Below, piece by piece: positions 49,069 through 61,685 of a stretch of DNA of 64,000 nucleotides. Where the stretch lies: NCBI GenBank assembly GCA_029204045.2, contig CM055065.1, positions 46,347,475 through 46,411,474 of the forward strand, written 5' to 3'. The notes below the pieces were generated by a model that made no database searches, was not told the DNA's origin, and saw only the letters and a list, made by a program, of their open reading frames with translations. Made by a program: the position numbers and the translations under genes. Each line of letters opens with the position of its first letter. Positions within the stretch are counted from its first letter, which is position 1. Source of the DNA: Tillandsia leiboldiana (taxonomy: Eukaryota; Streptophyta; Magnoliopsida; Poales; Bromeliaceae).

Positions 49069-52000
49069 ATGGGGATTAGGGTTTTCTCCGCCCTGCTCGC
49101 GCTCCTCCTCCTCGCCTCTCCGCTCCTCCACGGTAGATCCCCTCGCATCCTCCTCCGATTCAGATCTGTGAAGCTTCTTCTTCTTTTTGCTCGATTCGGT
49201 TTTCTTCGAGTATCATCGTCTGATCGACTTATCGCACGCGTTGCCATTTGTAGCAAGGATTTGGGGTCGAATTCTTTCGATTTGTAGTTGAGTTGTTAGA
49301 TCTGAGTGTTTTGGTGGATTAGTAGAGGATAAGAAGAGGGGAAATGGATGGAATTTTGGTGTTTGATATACCAAAAACCTGGATATGCAGATGAGTAAAT
49401 GAAGATCGAATCGTATGGATCCTCGAAAGAGTTCTGAAATATGATTAAGGATCCTGGAATTTTGAGGTTTTGGATGGTTTTATTGGATAATCATTTCACT
49501 TGTAAGGTGTTAATTTGTTATAAGCATAGCGAAGATCATAATGGATGAATTCTTGGAACCTTCCCAAATCATTATTTTTGTGGATTACTGTATTGCTATC
49601 ATTCAAAGGCTTTTTCAGAGTGTGTGATGGTCTCTACAAGGACTAGTTTGCCGTGGTGTGGTTCGAAGGCTTGCATGTCGCTTTAGACATTTTGATGGAT
49701 CACTGATATTCAATTTATTCAACCTAATCTAAACAAATCATTAAAGTTCAGAATTTGTGCTTGGCTCATGCTCAAATTTGATGCTGTGTTTTGATTCTAT
49801 CCCTTGTTCAGATTTTTATGTGTGCGCCTTTGCGTGCATGGAAGTGAATATGCTTCAATATTTGCACTAGGGATGAACATAATATCCCTTTTCCCTGTGC
49901 TGTGAGTAATGTTAAAAGCTGTTCACAATTCCTATATGACGTTGACTGCATGTCATGAGCTTTTGGTTTGTTTTGCATTCTCATGTATATCTTCACGGCC
50001 TATGGGTTCTCGAAAGAAAGAATTAATCATATTAATTGTCATAAAAGTTTTTTTTCTTTTCTTCTTTCGAGAGAATGTCTCTTCCTTAGCTGATTGTATC
50101 AATCAGCCAGATACTAGAAACACAGATTTAATTAGCATGATTATTTTATCTATACATGACATATCAATCCATGTCTCCTTCAATTTTGGAATCTTCCAGT
50201 TGCTAATTTTTTTTTTTCATTGGCAGTCGCTAGGTGTGAGACGGATGAAGAAGCTGCTGCAAATGAAGTTATTGAGGGTGCTGATCTTGGCATTGTTGGT
50301 GATGATACACAAGTCTTTGGTGATGGAACTTTTAGTCCAGCTCCTGGAGTAAATACAGTATCTGTTTTCCCCAAAAATGCTGCCAAATGTAAGTGGATGA
50401 TAAATATATTGTTTTTCAAACATACTGCTTGCTTCTGTCCTTATTCTTGAGTTATTTACTTTGCACTTCTGGGTGCAGTGGTGCCAGCAGGCGAGGAAAC
50501 GGAGCTTCTGGTGGGCGTGCATAATGAGGGTAACTTGTGGCCCTTTTTTAGCTATCTATTTTATGATGAACAAAGATCATACAAGTTCTTTTTTCTTAGG
50601 GTTTATTGTACCACTCTTTTTTTACTTGTTCAGTTAGTCATCTACTGAAGATGTTCCAAATTTTGGTGTTAATTTATTCATTGGTAGGGGGATATATGTG
50701 GATAACTGGAAAATAAGGGTTCATCAACTTAAAAGTTCGTAATAACCATTTGATCCATTTGACCGTAGTATCTTTCTCTGATTTCGTTGTAGTTTATATC
50801 CTCTCTCAATGGTATGCCTGTTGTCCTTCCCACCACTATTGTTATCCTTATTATCATAACCATCCAAGTCTTTTGCATTTATGTGGGTCTGATCTTTCCT
50901 CAGAAATGAATTGACAGAATATTATTAATTGCCTCTCAACTTGATATCAATAAATTGGACTCATTCTTGGTCATATTTGGAATCAGTCTACTGCTTGACT
51001 CCATGTAAAATACATGGTCAATTGGTAGGTAGAGTAACCTTCCTAGTTCCTTCTGGATTGTAGTTTCATGCTACCTGAGAGAGAGACTTAGTTGTCTCTT
51101 GATAAAGTTTGTCTAGTGGGAGATACAGCTTAAGCTCTACCAAGTTAGAGAATATGAAAAAAAAATTACAAATAAACTAAAATTTCGAGGGAAGATTGAA
51201 ACACAAGTAAATTGTCTCCACAAGTAACTCATTTAAGAAACTCTTGGAATTGTCAAGGCATAGAGAGAGCATCCATATTATCCTACTGTCAACCTTATTT
51301 TTTCATAGAAAAGGTAAACATTTTCAAAGTAGTACCTATGATGTTATGTGAGATTGTGGATAGTCACAAAAAGAAATATTACATTTTTTGTCAATTTGAT
51401 CTGAAAGAAAATTTGAGTTTCATGTTAGGCCATCTTTCTAGATGATCATAATGGCTAAGTGTTATGTTGAAGATAGTTTATATTGTGGTCTTATTGATGC
51501 TTCATTAATGGATGCTTTATATGTTGCTAAGTTTTAGCTATCATGAAGTTCAATTGCAAGTGTGCCTTCCCTCCCTTCCTCATCTTGGTTCTAATTATCG
51601 ATTTCTAAATATGCATATGCATAAACATACATGCGTGAAGTGGTGAAGGTTTTTATGTAATATCGGGGATCAAAGTTGGTTTCGGAAATATTACATGATT
51701 TTACTTGCAAAGTATTGTTCTTGCTGCAATTTGTCGTCTTTTGGAGCACAATCTGCACTTTTGGGTTCTTTAATTTTTCATTTCTTTTAAGTTGTATTAA
51801 ATCAAATGCTTCCATATTCCCTTTTCTTATTTGATCTTGTGCATTAGATAGGTATTTTAGTTTGCATGCAGAAGCCTTTTGATTCCCATTTTCTATTCTG
51901 TGTTGGAAGAAATTTATTGAAAATTTCAAATTATTGAAAAATAAGCACTTCCTGACATGGAGTATGAAGATGTCAACTAATTGAAAAGTAAGAGGAAAAT

Positions 52001-54971
52001 GGTGCATTAGGAGAAAGAATGAACATGAACATGTTCCGCTTTAGCCCAATGGATTTTCCTTCCAACATGTTTTCTGTGGGACTTGCTGTGTTGATTAAAT
52101 GCTTATTTTCACCTCAATCCAAGACTATTCTTGCCTGTGAAATGTTGTTTACTGCAAAGTATGTAATTAGTTTTGCCTCACCTTAAGTTGCTTCTACATT
52201 ACCTTTTGCCACACATTATATATATTTTGTTCATTTTAGTATTATCTAATATCCCTCTTATTTAATGATTTTAATTGTGTAAATTCAGGCGAATCAACTT
52301 TAAAAGTTGTTGCCATACATGCTAGTGTTCATCTCCCTTTTGACCATCAAATGTTTGTCCAGAATCTTACTGTTCAGGTTAGGCAACTGCAACACATGAA
52401 TTTTTTTTTAATCTTTCATTGGTAACTGACTATCAATTTTTGAAGACATTAGAATTATTATCACTTGGTCAAGGATTTTTTTGGCTTTCTAATTAATTGG
52501 TTTTTAATTACTTGAGGTGGTTCATTTCCTGTATAGCTTTTACTTTCTTTTCTAGTGGAGCTACAGGAAGATTATTTCATGGTATTTGGATTTGTGTTGT
52601 CCTCTTATCATTATTCAGAGTAGTCCTTTTTATTTGCCGAAATGTGTGAAATGTAGTCATAGAAAACTTATTTTATGTTCAGCAACTGTCATCAAAATGC
52701 TATAAAATATGCAAATGTAGTGTAAGAACAATTTAGCTTTTCTATTTCCATTTATTATACATATTAAGGTGTGGTATTTAGTTAAACGTGCTCTTTTTTT
52801 AACTTAGATCAGACATTATACTTAGTAATTGTTTTATCAGGCTTCTAGTTTCTCTTTTAGTTCCTTTTGAAAAGTAATTTAACTACTATAATTACTTGCT
52901 GCTTTGATAAAATAAAATGAAATTGTCATGCTCACTATTCTTTGTATGTGTAACTCACGCACATCATTCTTTGAATAAGCCGTATTAAAAAGCAGGCCTA
53001 AGAACATCACTTACATTTAACATGTTTGAATGATAAATCTTGAGAATTACTATGGCACTCTAAATAGCTATTTGTAGATGCAACTGGAGTCTGTATAATG
53101 GTAGTCTTGTTGATTTCCTTCTCTTTATAATTAGTTGTATAACTGACCCAATATGGAGAGGCAGTGTCACGTGGACAAAATTTTGAATTTCTTGATATTG
53201 CTTATTCTCTGGCACCTCTTGATTCAGTTGTCACATCACCTTTTCTTCACTAGGAGATAACTTATGGTGGTGACTCTTGATTGTGGTCTCGTGACATGGC
53301 TGCTTTGTGGAAATCTTTTGATTCTTTCTCCTATAGGACCCATATATCTAGTTTCTTTATATATTTACTCTCAAACTTTTGATATTATCTTGTTATGATT
53401 CGGCTCTAATTTCTTATTTCGAATTTGCTACACTTTGCATTTGGTGTAGTTTTTTGCATTTGTGCATTGTTAACTTGGGTGTATGTCCTTATCGTATGGC
53501 AGGAGTTCCATAATGCATCAGTTCCTGTCTCTGTCCAAGCTACATTTCCTTATATATTTGCTGTAAGCAAATTCTTGCAGGTACATGTTTACTTCTTTAC
53601 ATTATATTTTCTTGTTATTTATTACACTCGATGGATTGCTTTGAGTCAATAATTTAGTTAAGTTGCATTGACTTATGTATACTAATAAATTAGTCTGCCT
53701 TTGTGGGAATCTAAAAATATTTTTATGTTGCAGCCTGGTTCATTTGACTTGGTTGGTTCCATAGTTTATGAGATTGATCAGCATCCCTACCAGACTGTTT
53801 TTTACAACAGTACCATTGAAGTTGTTGAGGCTGGCGCTTTTCTCAGTATTGAGTCCGTCTTCCTTGTTACCCTTGGAGTTGCCCTACTTGGGCTTTTTGG
53901 ACTTTGGGCTTATGGTCAGATACAACAACTCTCAAAGGTATCTTTCGTAATGAACTCTCTCATGTGTTATAAACCCTGTATGTTGCTATAATAAATTAAA
54001 ACTCGATATACTGCAATTTGCTCGATGCGTAAGTTAGGTTCTAAATATAGCTTCGTTTGAAGGAATACGAGTTGCTTGCTCATGCATGATCAATTTTATG
54101 CTCCTTTTTGGATATAATATAAATAGATGTTATTCATGTCAAATTTGGGGTGCTACAACTTTTTTATTGCTATTGAGTGGTTGGGATTGCCATTTGCTGC
54201 TGCAAACTTCGTGACTAAAGTAATGATTAAAGCATCTTGTTATTTGTCATCAGTATACAGTCCATAAATACCTTGGTTTTTATCTTTCACTGGTAGCTGA
54301 AGTAGTTCATTTGTCTTTTGTTCAAAAATAGTTGTTACGGAAGATAAAACTTAGCGTATGCATGAGCATCTATGTCTACATGTTATACATGTGCCAATAG
54401 ATAATACTAGGCAAATGTGCAGGCAGATATCCGTCTTCTTCTCTCTTTATTTTCCCACATGAGTTTTGGGAAATTGGTTTTGCAATGGGTGCTTAGAATC
54501 TTTAGCAACTTCTTGGATTGTTGGCCTATACTTGTTGTTCCCAAACGAACCCTTCATTTGGCCCTGGATCTCGGACCTTGTTGGCCCCATCCAGTGACCA
54601 CCTCATATCTGAACTATTTTAGATTCTAGGATTTATTTGGCCATTTTGTTGTTTCTACTGTGCTGGCTGCTCTTACATTTGCTTTTCTATGTTCTCAATG
54701 TGAATGAAACGGAGGTTTATTTGGAAGGTTTTGACCAAGGAATAAAGTGCCGCCCCGTGCCGCTCGGCACGGGGCGGCACGTACCGGGGCACGGTACAAG
54801 GGGGGTGCCAAGGCACCCCCCGTGCCGTGATACCCTCGCAGGTATCGCGCGAGACAGCGCGATACCCGCGAGGGTATCGAGCGAGACGGGCGATACCCCA
54901 CGGGGTATCGCCGCTTTTTTATTTTATTTTATTTATTTATTTATTTTTATCTGTTTTTTTTTTATGCAAAT

Positions 54972-55012
<41 letters not shown>

Positions 55013-57201
55013 ACACAGTTAGTTTAGATTTTTTGTTACGGTTGTTTTTTTTTTTGGGTGAGCTTTTGTACCTTTCATCCGTTGTTATTATTAATTTTTT
55101 TTTAATAAATTTTTTTTTTGGTAGTTTCTTATGTCTTCCATCTAATTTTTTTTGGGATTCGCCTTTATATTTCCAACGTAATTTTTTTTTTAAAAAAAAT
55201 ATTTTTAATTTGTAATTTTTTTTTAAAAAATATAAAATTAGGTAATTTTTTTATTTATATTTTATAAATAGTTGAAAATAAATATAATTGATTTAATTAT
55301 TATATAGTCAAAATTTTAATTATTTTAGATAGATATAGTATTTTAGATGAGATTTGCGATAAAAATATTTTTGACTTTTTAAAAGATTGAAAATACTGAT
55401 AAAATTTAAAGATAAATTAAATTAATTAATACTTAAATTTGTTTAATTTATTTGTCATATAATTTATTGCTAAGTTTTTATGAATAGATCTAATATTTTT
55501 TTAAAAATATTTTAATAAAAAATATTTTCCTTCAAATATTTAAAAATTTAAATGAAAAAAAGTTATCTAAAGCAATTACGGTCCTATTATGGTTAATCTA
55601 AATATCTAGCGGTCTCTCGTCAAATCAATATGCATCAATTCTGCAAATATACATTAAAATTTTGAAAAAAAATATTTCTCTGTATATTATATTTTTTTTA
55701 AATTTCAAGAAAAAAAAGATAAAATCAAACTAATTTTAAAGGTTAAGCAATTCTCACAATTTTTCTAAAAGATTTGAAAAATATATATTTCTTTAATTTA
55801 AAAATAGCTATATATAGTCAATATTTATAATTATTTAACTAAACTTTTCAAAATAGCATTATAAAAGTTGTTGGGAACAAAAAAAACAAAAAAAAATCGT
55901 ATCAGAGCGTGCCACTGGAGGTCATGCGTATCCATCGGTACGCAAGCGTCCCACGTGTCGGCACGCGGTGCCGTACCGTGCCAGGCGGCGAGCGGCACGC
56001 CCCCGTGCCACGGCACTTAATTCCTTGGTTTTGACCAGTGTACCATGTCGTTTCTCTTTTCCAAATCTTCACTTCTTAGTACCTAAAATGCTTGCCATGG
56101 TGTAGAATAAGCTGTCTAGTGGCTTATGAAATATAGGGGCTTCAGTTTGGTTGACACTGCTAATTCTTGCATATAACGGATTGGAAATATAAGGTAACCC
56201 ACAAGCATTCGACCATGGTCGGAAGTTTCAAACTGATTCTAGTTGAATGTAGCCACTTTTTACTTAGTTTTCACCAACTTCGATTGACAATGCGAAAGTC
56301 TTTATTTTTTTCCTTGTTTCTTAATTACTGTATTAGCATGTATAATCAATGTGAAATTGAAGTTTCCTACTACTAAATCTTGTTTCTGAAGCAGGGCGTT
56401 GCTTTTCTGTTAATGTTTACTCATACAAGCTAAGATCTTATGATAGTTGCTTGATGCTCTCAGATTACTGCAGATTGCCAGAATGCTTCTTTGTTGTTTA
56501 ATCATCTTCTTTCGTTAAATGGTGCAATAATGTAATATCATTTGGAATTATTTTGTTAGTGTTGCGAAGAATACTGAACCCTGTTTTATTATTCTTTACC
56601 TAGAAAACTAAGAGAGTGCCCAAGGTGGAAGTCGGTACTGCAACAACAGAAGCTAACATGGATGAGTGGTTGCAGGTATGCAGTTTCACCCTCTCGTCTT
56701 TTCTGTTTAGGCACATTGGCAACCAATAATATTTGTCCTTTCTTTGAGCAAATTACTAAATCAGAGGCACAAATTTGTCTAGCTGTACTTTCTTAATTCT
56801 TTTCAACTAATATTCTTTCGGTTTTCCTTATCCAAAGAGCTGGATTTGTTAGCAAAATCTTGTTTGGTTACTACTTACTACGCCATCACGCACTGTTCTC
56901 ACTATCTGTTTCCTGTGATATAGAAGCATAGCTGTACATAAAAATCAAAGCAAATGTAAAAAAAGAAATGTAGTTTGATGCCAGACCCTGTTTTGGTAAC
57001 GAAACTGTAAAAATAATGCGACACAGCAACTCTTAAGCAAAAGAATGTAACTCGATTTTGCAAATTTTAATAAAACAATTCTGACATACAATGAATTTTG
57101 GGGGTTCTTATGCCCAAATCTAAACATTCTATCTCTGTTTTGTTGTTCAGGGAACTGCGTACGCTCAGTCACTGTCAAGCAAGTCAAAGAAAAAGAAGTA
57201 G
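49069..57201 (+). CDS. SSR1: Translocon-associated protein subunit alpha (TRAP-alpha, SSR1)
   Basis: Eight exons give an intact 256-aa frame: 49069-49132, 50227-50388, 50479-50529, 52289-52377, 53503-53580, 53734-53937, 56604-56675, 57151-57201. All introns are GT-AG. Residues 1-24 (MGIRVFSALLALLLLASPLL…) are a signal peptide. The lumenal domain has three N-glycosylation sequons (Asn118 in NLT, Asn126 in NAS, Asn173 in NST). One membrane segment lies at about 184-206 (FLSIESVFLVTLGVALLGLF), and a short cytosolic tail ends in SSKSKKKK. TRAP associates with the Sec61 channel at the ER and aids insertion of some secretory proteins. The start is fixed by the signal peptide and family length. Intron 6 (2.7 kb) holds a 1.3-kb Mutator-like element in addition to ordinary sequence. 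Confidence 0.95.
54737..56026. mobile_element. Non-autonomous Mutator-like element in TRAP-alpha intron 6
   Basis: Terminal inverted repeats AAGGAATAAAGTGCCG and (reverse complement of the right end) AAGGAATTAAGTGCCG, with GC-rich extensions. A perfect 10-bp target duplication GGTTTTGACC lies at 54727-54736 and 56027-56036. Length 1290 bp. The left end contains a 15-bp perfect hairpin (54747-54761 / 54766-54780, GTGCCGCCCCGTGCC) and further GGTATCGCGCGAGA / GCGATACCC-type palindromes to about 54915. The middle has a CT tract and is AT-rich without a frame. Confidence 0.8.
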
Positions 57202-57597
57202 ATTTCCAGGTACTTCAATATTTATGTGTGTTCCTTTTTCACATTATTAGAGCAGGAAACTGAGATTGTACGTACCCCTTCAGGCTAATAGGCGGAAATT
57301 ACGAATGTAACGTTAATATTCAGATAGCAGCTTAGTTTCAGTTTCTAATGACATTTTATGCGCAAAAAAATTGTGTGGTGAACTCGAAGAGCATTTTCAG
57401 GAAATTCAGTTTTGGTATAACTTTGATACTTTTCTTGCTACTGAGGAATTTCATTACCGAGTTCATAAATTACTTTTTTTTTTTTTTTTTACATTGCTGC
57501 TTCCTCACTTATTCTCGTGGCAAAACAAGTGCTTTTTTCTGTCGCCTTTTCTGTGGCTTTTCTAGCCTGTTTTCTCGTGTTGATGACAATGTGTGTG

Positions 57598-57637
<40 letters not shown>

Positions 57638-58430
57638 CGTAGAAGAGCAAGCATTGTTCGTTTCAGCGTTGGTTCACTTAGGTTTATGAAATGAAATACT
57701 GTGGTCTATTACTCTGATTTGATTATATTTGGGTCCTATTCCTCTATTTAACTCTGATTTTGTTTTATTTTTTTCTTAAAAATTTTGTGGGCTCGGCTAC
57801 ACATATGGTTTGGGATTGGGTTGCATTGTGTCGACGCAACTAGGACTACAACGGGTGCCGTACTACGGCATTCGATAGGATGAAATGAGAATGCTTAATG
57901 TTGGGGCTGTGGAATGATGGTTTAGCGGCTTCCTAAGCATTCGAGAGATTGAGATTGAGATTGAGATTGAGATTGTGGTTGAACGGGTAGCGGTAATTGA
58001 ATCCCATCACGTCAAACAATTCTGCTCTCCTCATTCGTCGGAGGTGTTTGGATTCAGAAAAGAGCAAAACTATTCATAAAATTTATTTGGAATGTATAAT
58101 ATACATTCCGTCTATTTTAAATATCTTTAAAATGGAGGGTATGGAAAATTTTTTACTGATTATTTTGAAATGATTAGTAAAATTTATTTTATTCTAAGAT
58201 GGATGGATGGTAAGATATATATTTTTTTAGGATGTATAAGAATTATTTTTCTTCATAAAAATGCAGCAACGTGATTCCTGAAAGTTGCTTAGGACTTAGT
58301 TTGATTTCACATAAAAATTATGAAAATTAACTTTTTATGAAATAAATTTTTGAAGGAAAAAAAAAGGGTTTAGCTCCTTAATTAATTAGTTTGGTTTGTA
58401 AAAAAGAATAAAAGGTTTAGCTCCTTTTAA
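57202..58430 (+). other. TRAP-alpha 3' region and intergenic sequence
   Basis: No gene. Contains a T run of about 36 (57600-57633), five copies of the hexamer GAGATT (57947-57977) and AT-rich sequence. Confidence 0.5.
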
Positions 58431-58431
58431 G

Positions 58432-58838
58432 ATTGCGTTTGGTAATCGGTATAAGGGAGATAAGAGATTTATTCTCTTTTTATATCCAAACAGTATTTAA
58501 ATGTGAGGGGAACAGCTGTCCCTCATATCAGGTTATTCTGGTATAAGGGTGGAACAGCTGTTCCACCTGTTGTTTATTATTATTTTTTTTAATTAATTTT
58601 TTTTAAATTATAAGATATTTAAATTTATAAAATTTTAAATTTTTTTATTTTATTTTATAAATTTTAATCCTCTATTATTCTTATTCTTCTTTAACTTACC
58701 AAACATAATTTTTTTTATCCCGGTACAACTCTTATACTCAATCAAAGACAAAATTACTATAATTCTTGCTGGTATCTGAACTTATACCTATTCCCGGAAT
58801 AATTAGTTTTCGTTTATACTCGAACCAAACGCAGCTCC
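58432..58838. mobile_element. MITE-like element
   Basis: Ends ATTGCGTTTGGTAATCGG and the reverse complement of CGAACCAAACGCAGCTCC are inverted. An internal hairpin contains GGAACAGCTGT…ACAGCTGTTCC. The target duplication is ambiguous. Resembles Tourist-like ends (GCGTTTGGT). Confidence 0.45.
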
Positions 58839-59089
58839 TTGGTGCTTTTAGATATATTCTAGTCTATATGAAGAGAGATTACTATATTATTGATAGCATC
58901 AAATTATTAGTTCTATTAGGTTTTCGGTTTTTGGATGAAAAACTATGCGAATGTTGGTGGTTCCTTGGGATTTAGTGGTTGATTGATTTAATAGCATGAT
59001 TAAGTGGTGAAATTAGTTGAAGAATAAATTTAATAGTAGAAAATTTATAAGCACTAATTGTTTGGTGCTTTTAAAAGCATAGTACCTGG

Positions 59090-59150
59090 ACACACACACA
59101 CACACTCTCTCTCTCTCTCTCTTCATGTTTGTGTGTTTATATATATATAT

Positions 59151-59185
<35 letters not shown>
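59090..59185. repeat. Compound microsatellite (CA)n-(CT)n-(TA)n-(GA)n
   Basis: Runs of CACACA, CTCTCT, TATATA and AGAGAG succeed each other, with TTCATGTTTGTGTG between. The CT and GA tracts are complementary and can pair. Confidence 0.9.
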
Positions 59186-59647
59186 GAGGTTGGAATACTA
59201 CCGGTAGCAAACATGTTTCGTTGTTGCCGATTATTTTTTTTTATTTTTATTTTTATTTTTTTTTTTTTTTATTTATGATAGAGCTTCTAAAGTAACGATT
59301 GGAATCGTTAAATATAATTTAGATCATTTAAATTTTTTGAAAATTAAATTTTATTTAGCGGATACAAAAATGAACGACTGAAAATTAATATCCTTCAAAA
59401 AATAATGATAAAAGACTTGTAATCAAGATCAAGACTATAAATTATTTTAAATAGTGTAAAAAATTTTCTAACCAAAATTTAATTGATTTAGATTTTTTTA
59501 TACCGTTAAACAAGCAAATGCCTCATATCGACCAATAAAATTATAAATTTTACAACACTTTGATCATTAGATAAAAGATGTTGAAAAGATTTAAAATTTG
59601 ATTTCTAGATACTTCAAATTGTATAGAACGTTAGGCTGGAATGCTAT

Positions 59648-59651
<4 letters not shown>

Positions 59652-59742
<91 letters not shown>
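59652..59742. repeat. (TA)n microsatellite
   Basis: About 90 bp of TA. Each side is flanked by GGCTGGAATGCTATTA, a family B MITE end (59634-59650 and 59749-59764). Confidence 0.95.
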
Positions 59743-59743
<1 letters not shown>

Positions 59744-59746
<3 letters not shown>

Positions 59747-59868
59747 CTAGGCTGGAATGCTATTAAAAGATGTGTGGTTTAGATGATAGTGGATTCCTTG
59801 GGTTTAATGGGTGGTTGGAAAAATAGTAAAATCTAACGGGTGAAAATGATCAAAGGCGTTGATCTAAG
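59744..59868 (-). mobile_element. MITE, family B, partial copy
   Basis: GAGCTAGGCTGGAATGCTAT, then GATGTGTGGTTTAGATGATA, matching the right half of 59971-60198 in reverse. It breaks off at a (TA)n tract (59871-59970). Confidence 0.6.
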
Positions 59869-59869
59869 A

Positions 59870-60273
<404 letters not shown>

Positions 60274-60277
60274 TATA

Positions 60278-60499
60278 GTTCGACTACTATACTATCGATA
60301 GTACCAAGAATTTGGTGCTATCAAGTTTTCTACTCTTAGATCAACTCCTTTAATTATTTTCACCCGTTAGATTTTACTATTTCCCCAACCACCCATTAAA
60401 CCCGCCCACTATCATCTCAACCATACATCTTTTAATTTAACAGCTAAAAACTTAATAGCACTAATAACTTTGTACTATTAATAGTATTCTAGCCTAGCT
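60278..60499 (+). mobile_element. MITE, family B, second full copy
   Basis: GTTCGACTACTATACTATCG … ATTAATAGTATTCTAGCCTA, collinear with 59971-60198 at about 80-85%. TA tracts lie on both sides (60231-60276, 60499-60533). Confidence 0.65.
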
Positions 60500-60535
60500 A
60501 TATATATATATATCTATATATATATATATATATAA

Positions 60536-60718
60536 TCCGACTACTATGCTTGTACAATCACCAAGCAATTGATGCTTGTAAGTTTTCTACCATTAGATCT
60601 ATCTCTTTGACTAATTTCATTCTTTAGATCATTCTATTCTACCAACCACTCACTTAACCCAAGGGGCACACTAGCATCTTAACAACACATCTTTTCATCC
60701 AAGGACTAAAAATATAGG
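60536..60718 (+). mobile_element. MITE, family B, copy truncated by an LTR element
   Basis: Begins CCGACTACTATGC… and is collinear with the other copies through CCAAGGACTAAAAAT. It then stops at the GGACCCCCGAACCCC of the following LTR, so the LTR inserted after it or replaced its end. Confidence 0.5.
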
Positions 60719-61029
60719 ACCCCCGAACCCCATGCAGTATTTTTCCGATGGATCCACTGTTAGAACACCTGTTGTTGGTGTATCTGGCCCATGGTGCATC
60801 AATGGGATGCCACAGATGGACCCTGTAAGGTTTTATTAGCTGTGTTGGCTTTCGGCTGGGTTTGCCGAAATTTTGAAAAAGAATTAGGCCAAACAGACGG
60901 CGGAAATGGTTTCAGCACGGAAAAACGCTTGAAAATGGCTTTTTGTTTGCCAAATTCTGAGTCCGGATGCCCAAAAACGGACTCCCGGAAAATTTACTGG
61001 ATTTCTGGTGCATGGGGGAGCCGTGGACC

Positions 61030-61455
61030 GGCGGGGGTGCCACGTGGCAGGCCCGGATTGGCCGGCGCACGCGGCCGGGTCCACGGAGCGCAAGGGTTAG
61101 GACCGGGGTGCACCGCGGGGCGCGTGGACCGGGGGCGCGCCACGTGGCAGCGCCTGATTGGGCGGCTCAGGTGCGCTCGGTCCGCGGGTGCGAGCGGGGA
61201 GGCGTGGACCGGGGGCGCGCCACGTGGCGGCACCCGGTTGGCGGGCGCTTGAGCGCGCGGTCCACGCAGCGCGCGGGGCAGGTGCCGCGGGCAGGTGGCC
61301 GTACGCGGGGCAGGCGCGGGCGACGTGGTCGGTGCCACGTGGCGCCCGCTGATTCGCGGGCGCCACCTACCGCGTTGACGCGGGCAGGGACACGTGGCGC
61401 TCCCCGCGGCGGCTTGCACGGCTGCGGCGTGTTCGGTGGACACGTGGCGGGCGCC
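61030..61455 (+). promoter_or_regulatory. Array of G-box/ABRE motifs (CACGTGGC) in the LTR
   Basis: CACGTGGC occurs six times, near 61041, 61142, 61223, 61336, 61392 and 61443, usually as GCCACGTGGC (a palindromic G-box), within diverged units of 80-100 bp containing GTGGACCGGGGGCGCGCCAC. Such motifs bind bZIP and bHLH factors (ABA, light, stress responses). They lie 220-640 bp upstream of the TATA box. Confidence 0.7.
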
Positions 61456-61499
61456 GGTGCGGGTCGGACCAAGCAGGCGTCCGGCTGGATCCCGTGTGC

Positions 61500-61637
61500 G
61501 GGCTGGGCCGGGCTGGGCCGCACTGTGCGCGCCCGAAACCGGCCGGGCCGGGCCGCACTGTGCGCGCCCGAATCCGGGCTGGGCCGCACTGTACCCGCCC
61601 GAATCCGGGCTGGGCCGCACTGTAGCCGCCCGAATCT
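61500..61637. repeat. GC-rich tandem repeat, about 34 bp x 4
   Basis: Units GGGCTGGGCCGCACTGT followed by (G/A)C(C/G)CGCCCGAA occur four times, ending about 40 bp before the TATA box. Confidence 0.75.
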
Positions 61638-61677
61638 TGGGACAATTTCGGTATTATCCGAATTGTTCCTTTGGGCC

Positions 61678-61685
61678 TATAAATA
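61678..61685 (+). promoter_or_regulatory. TATA box of the LTR promoter
   Basis: CCTATAAATAGGC is a near-ideal plant TATA box. Transcription would start about 61710, in the CT-rich sequence that follows. Confidence 0.7.
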
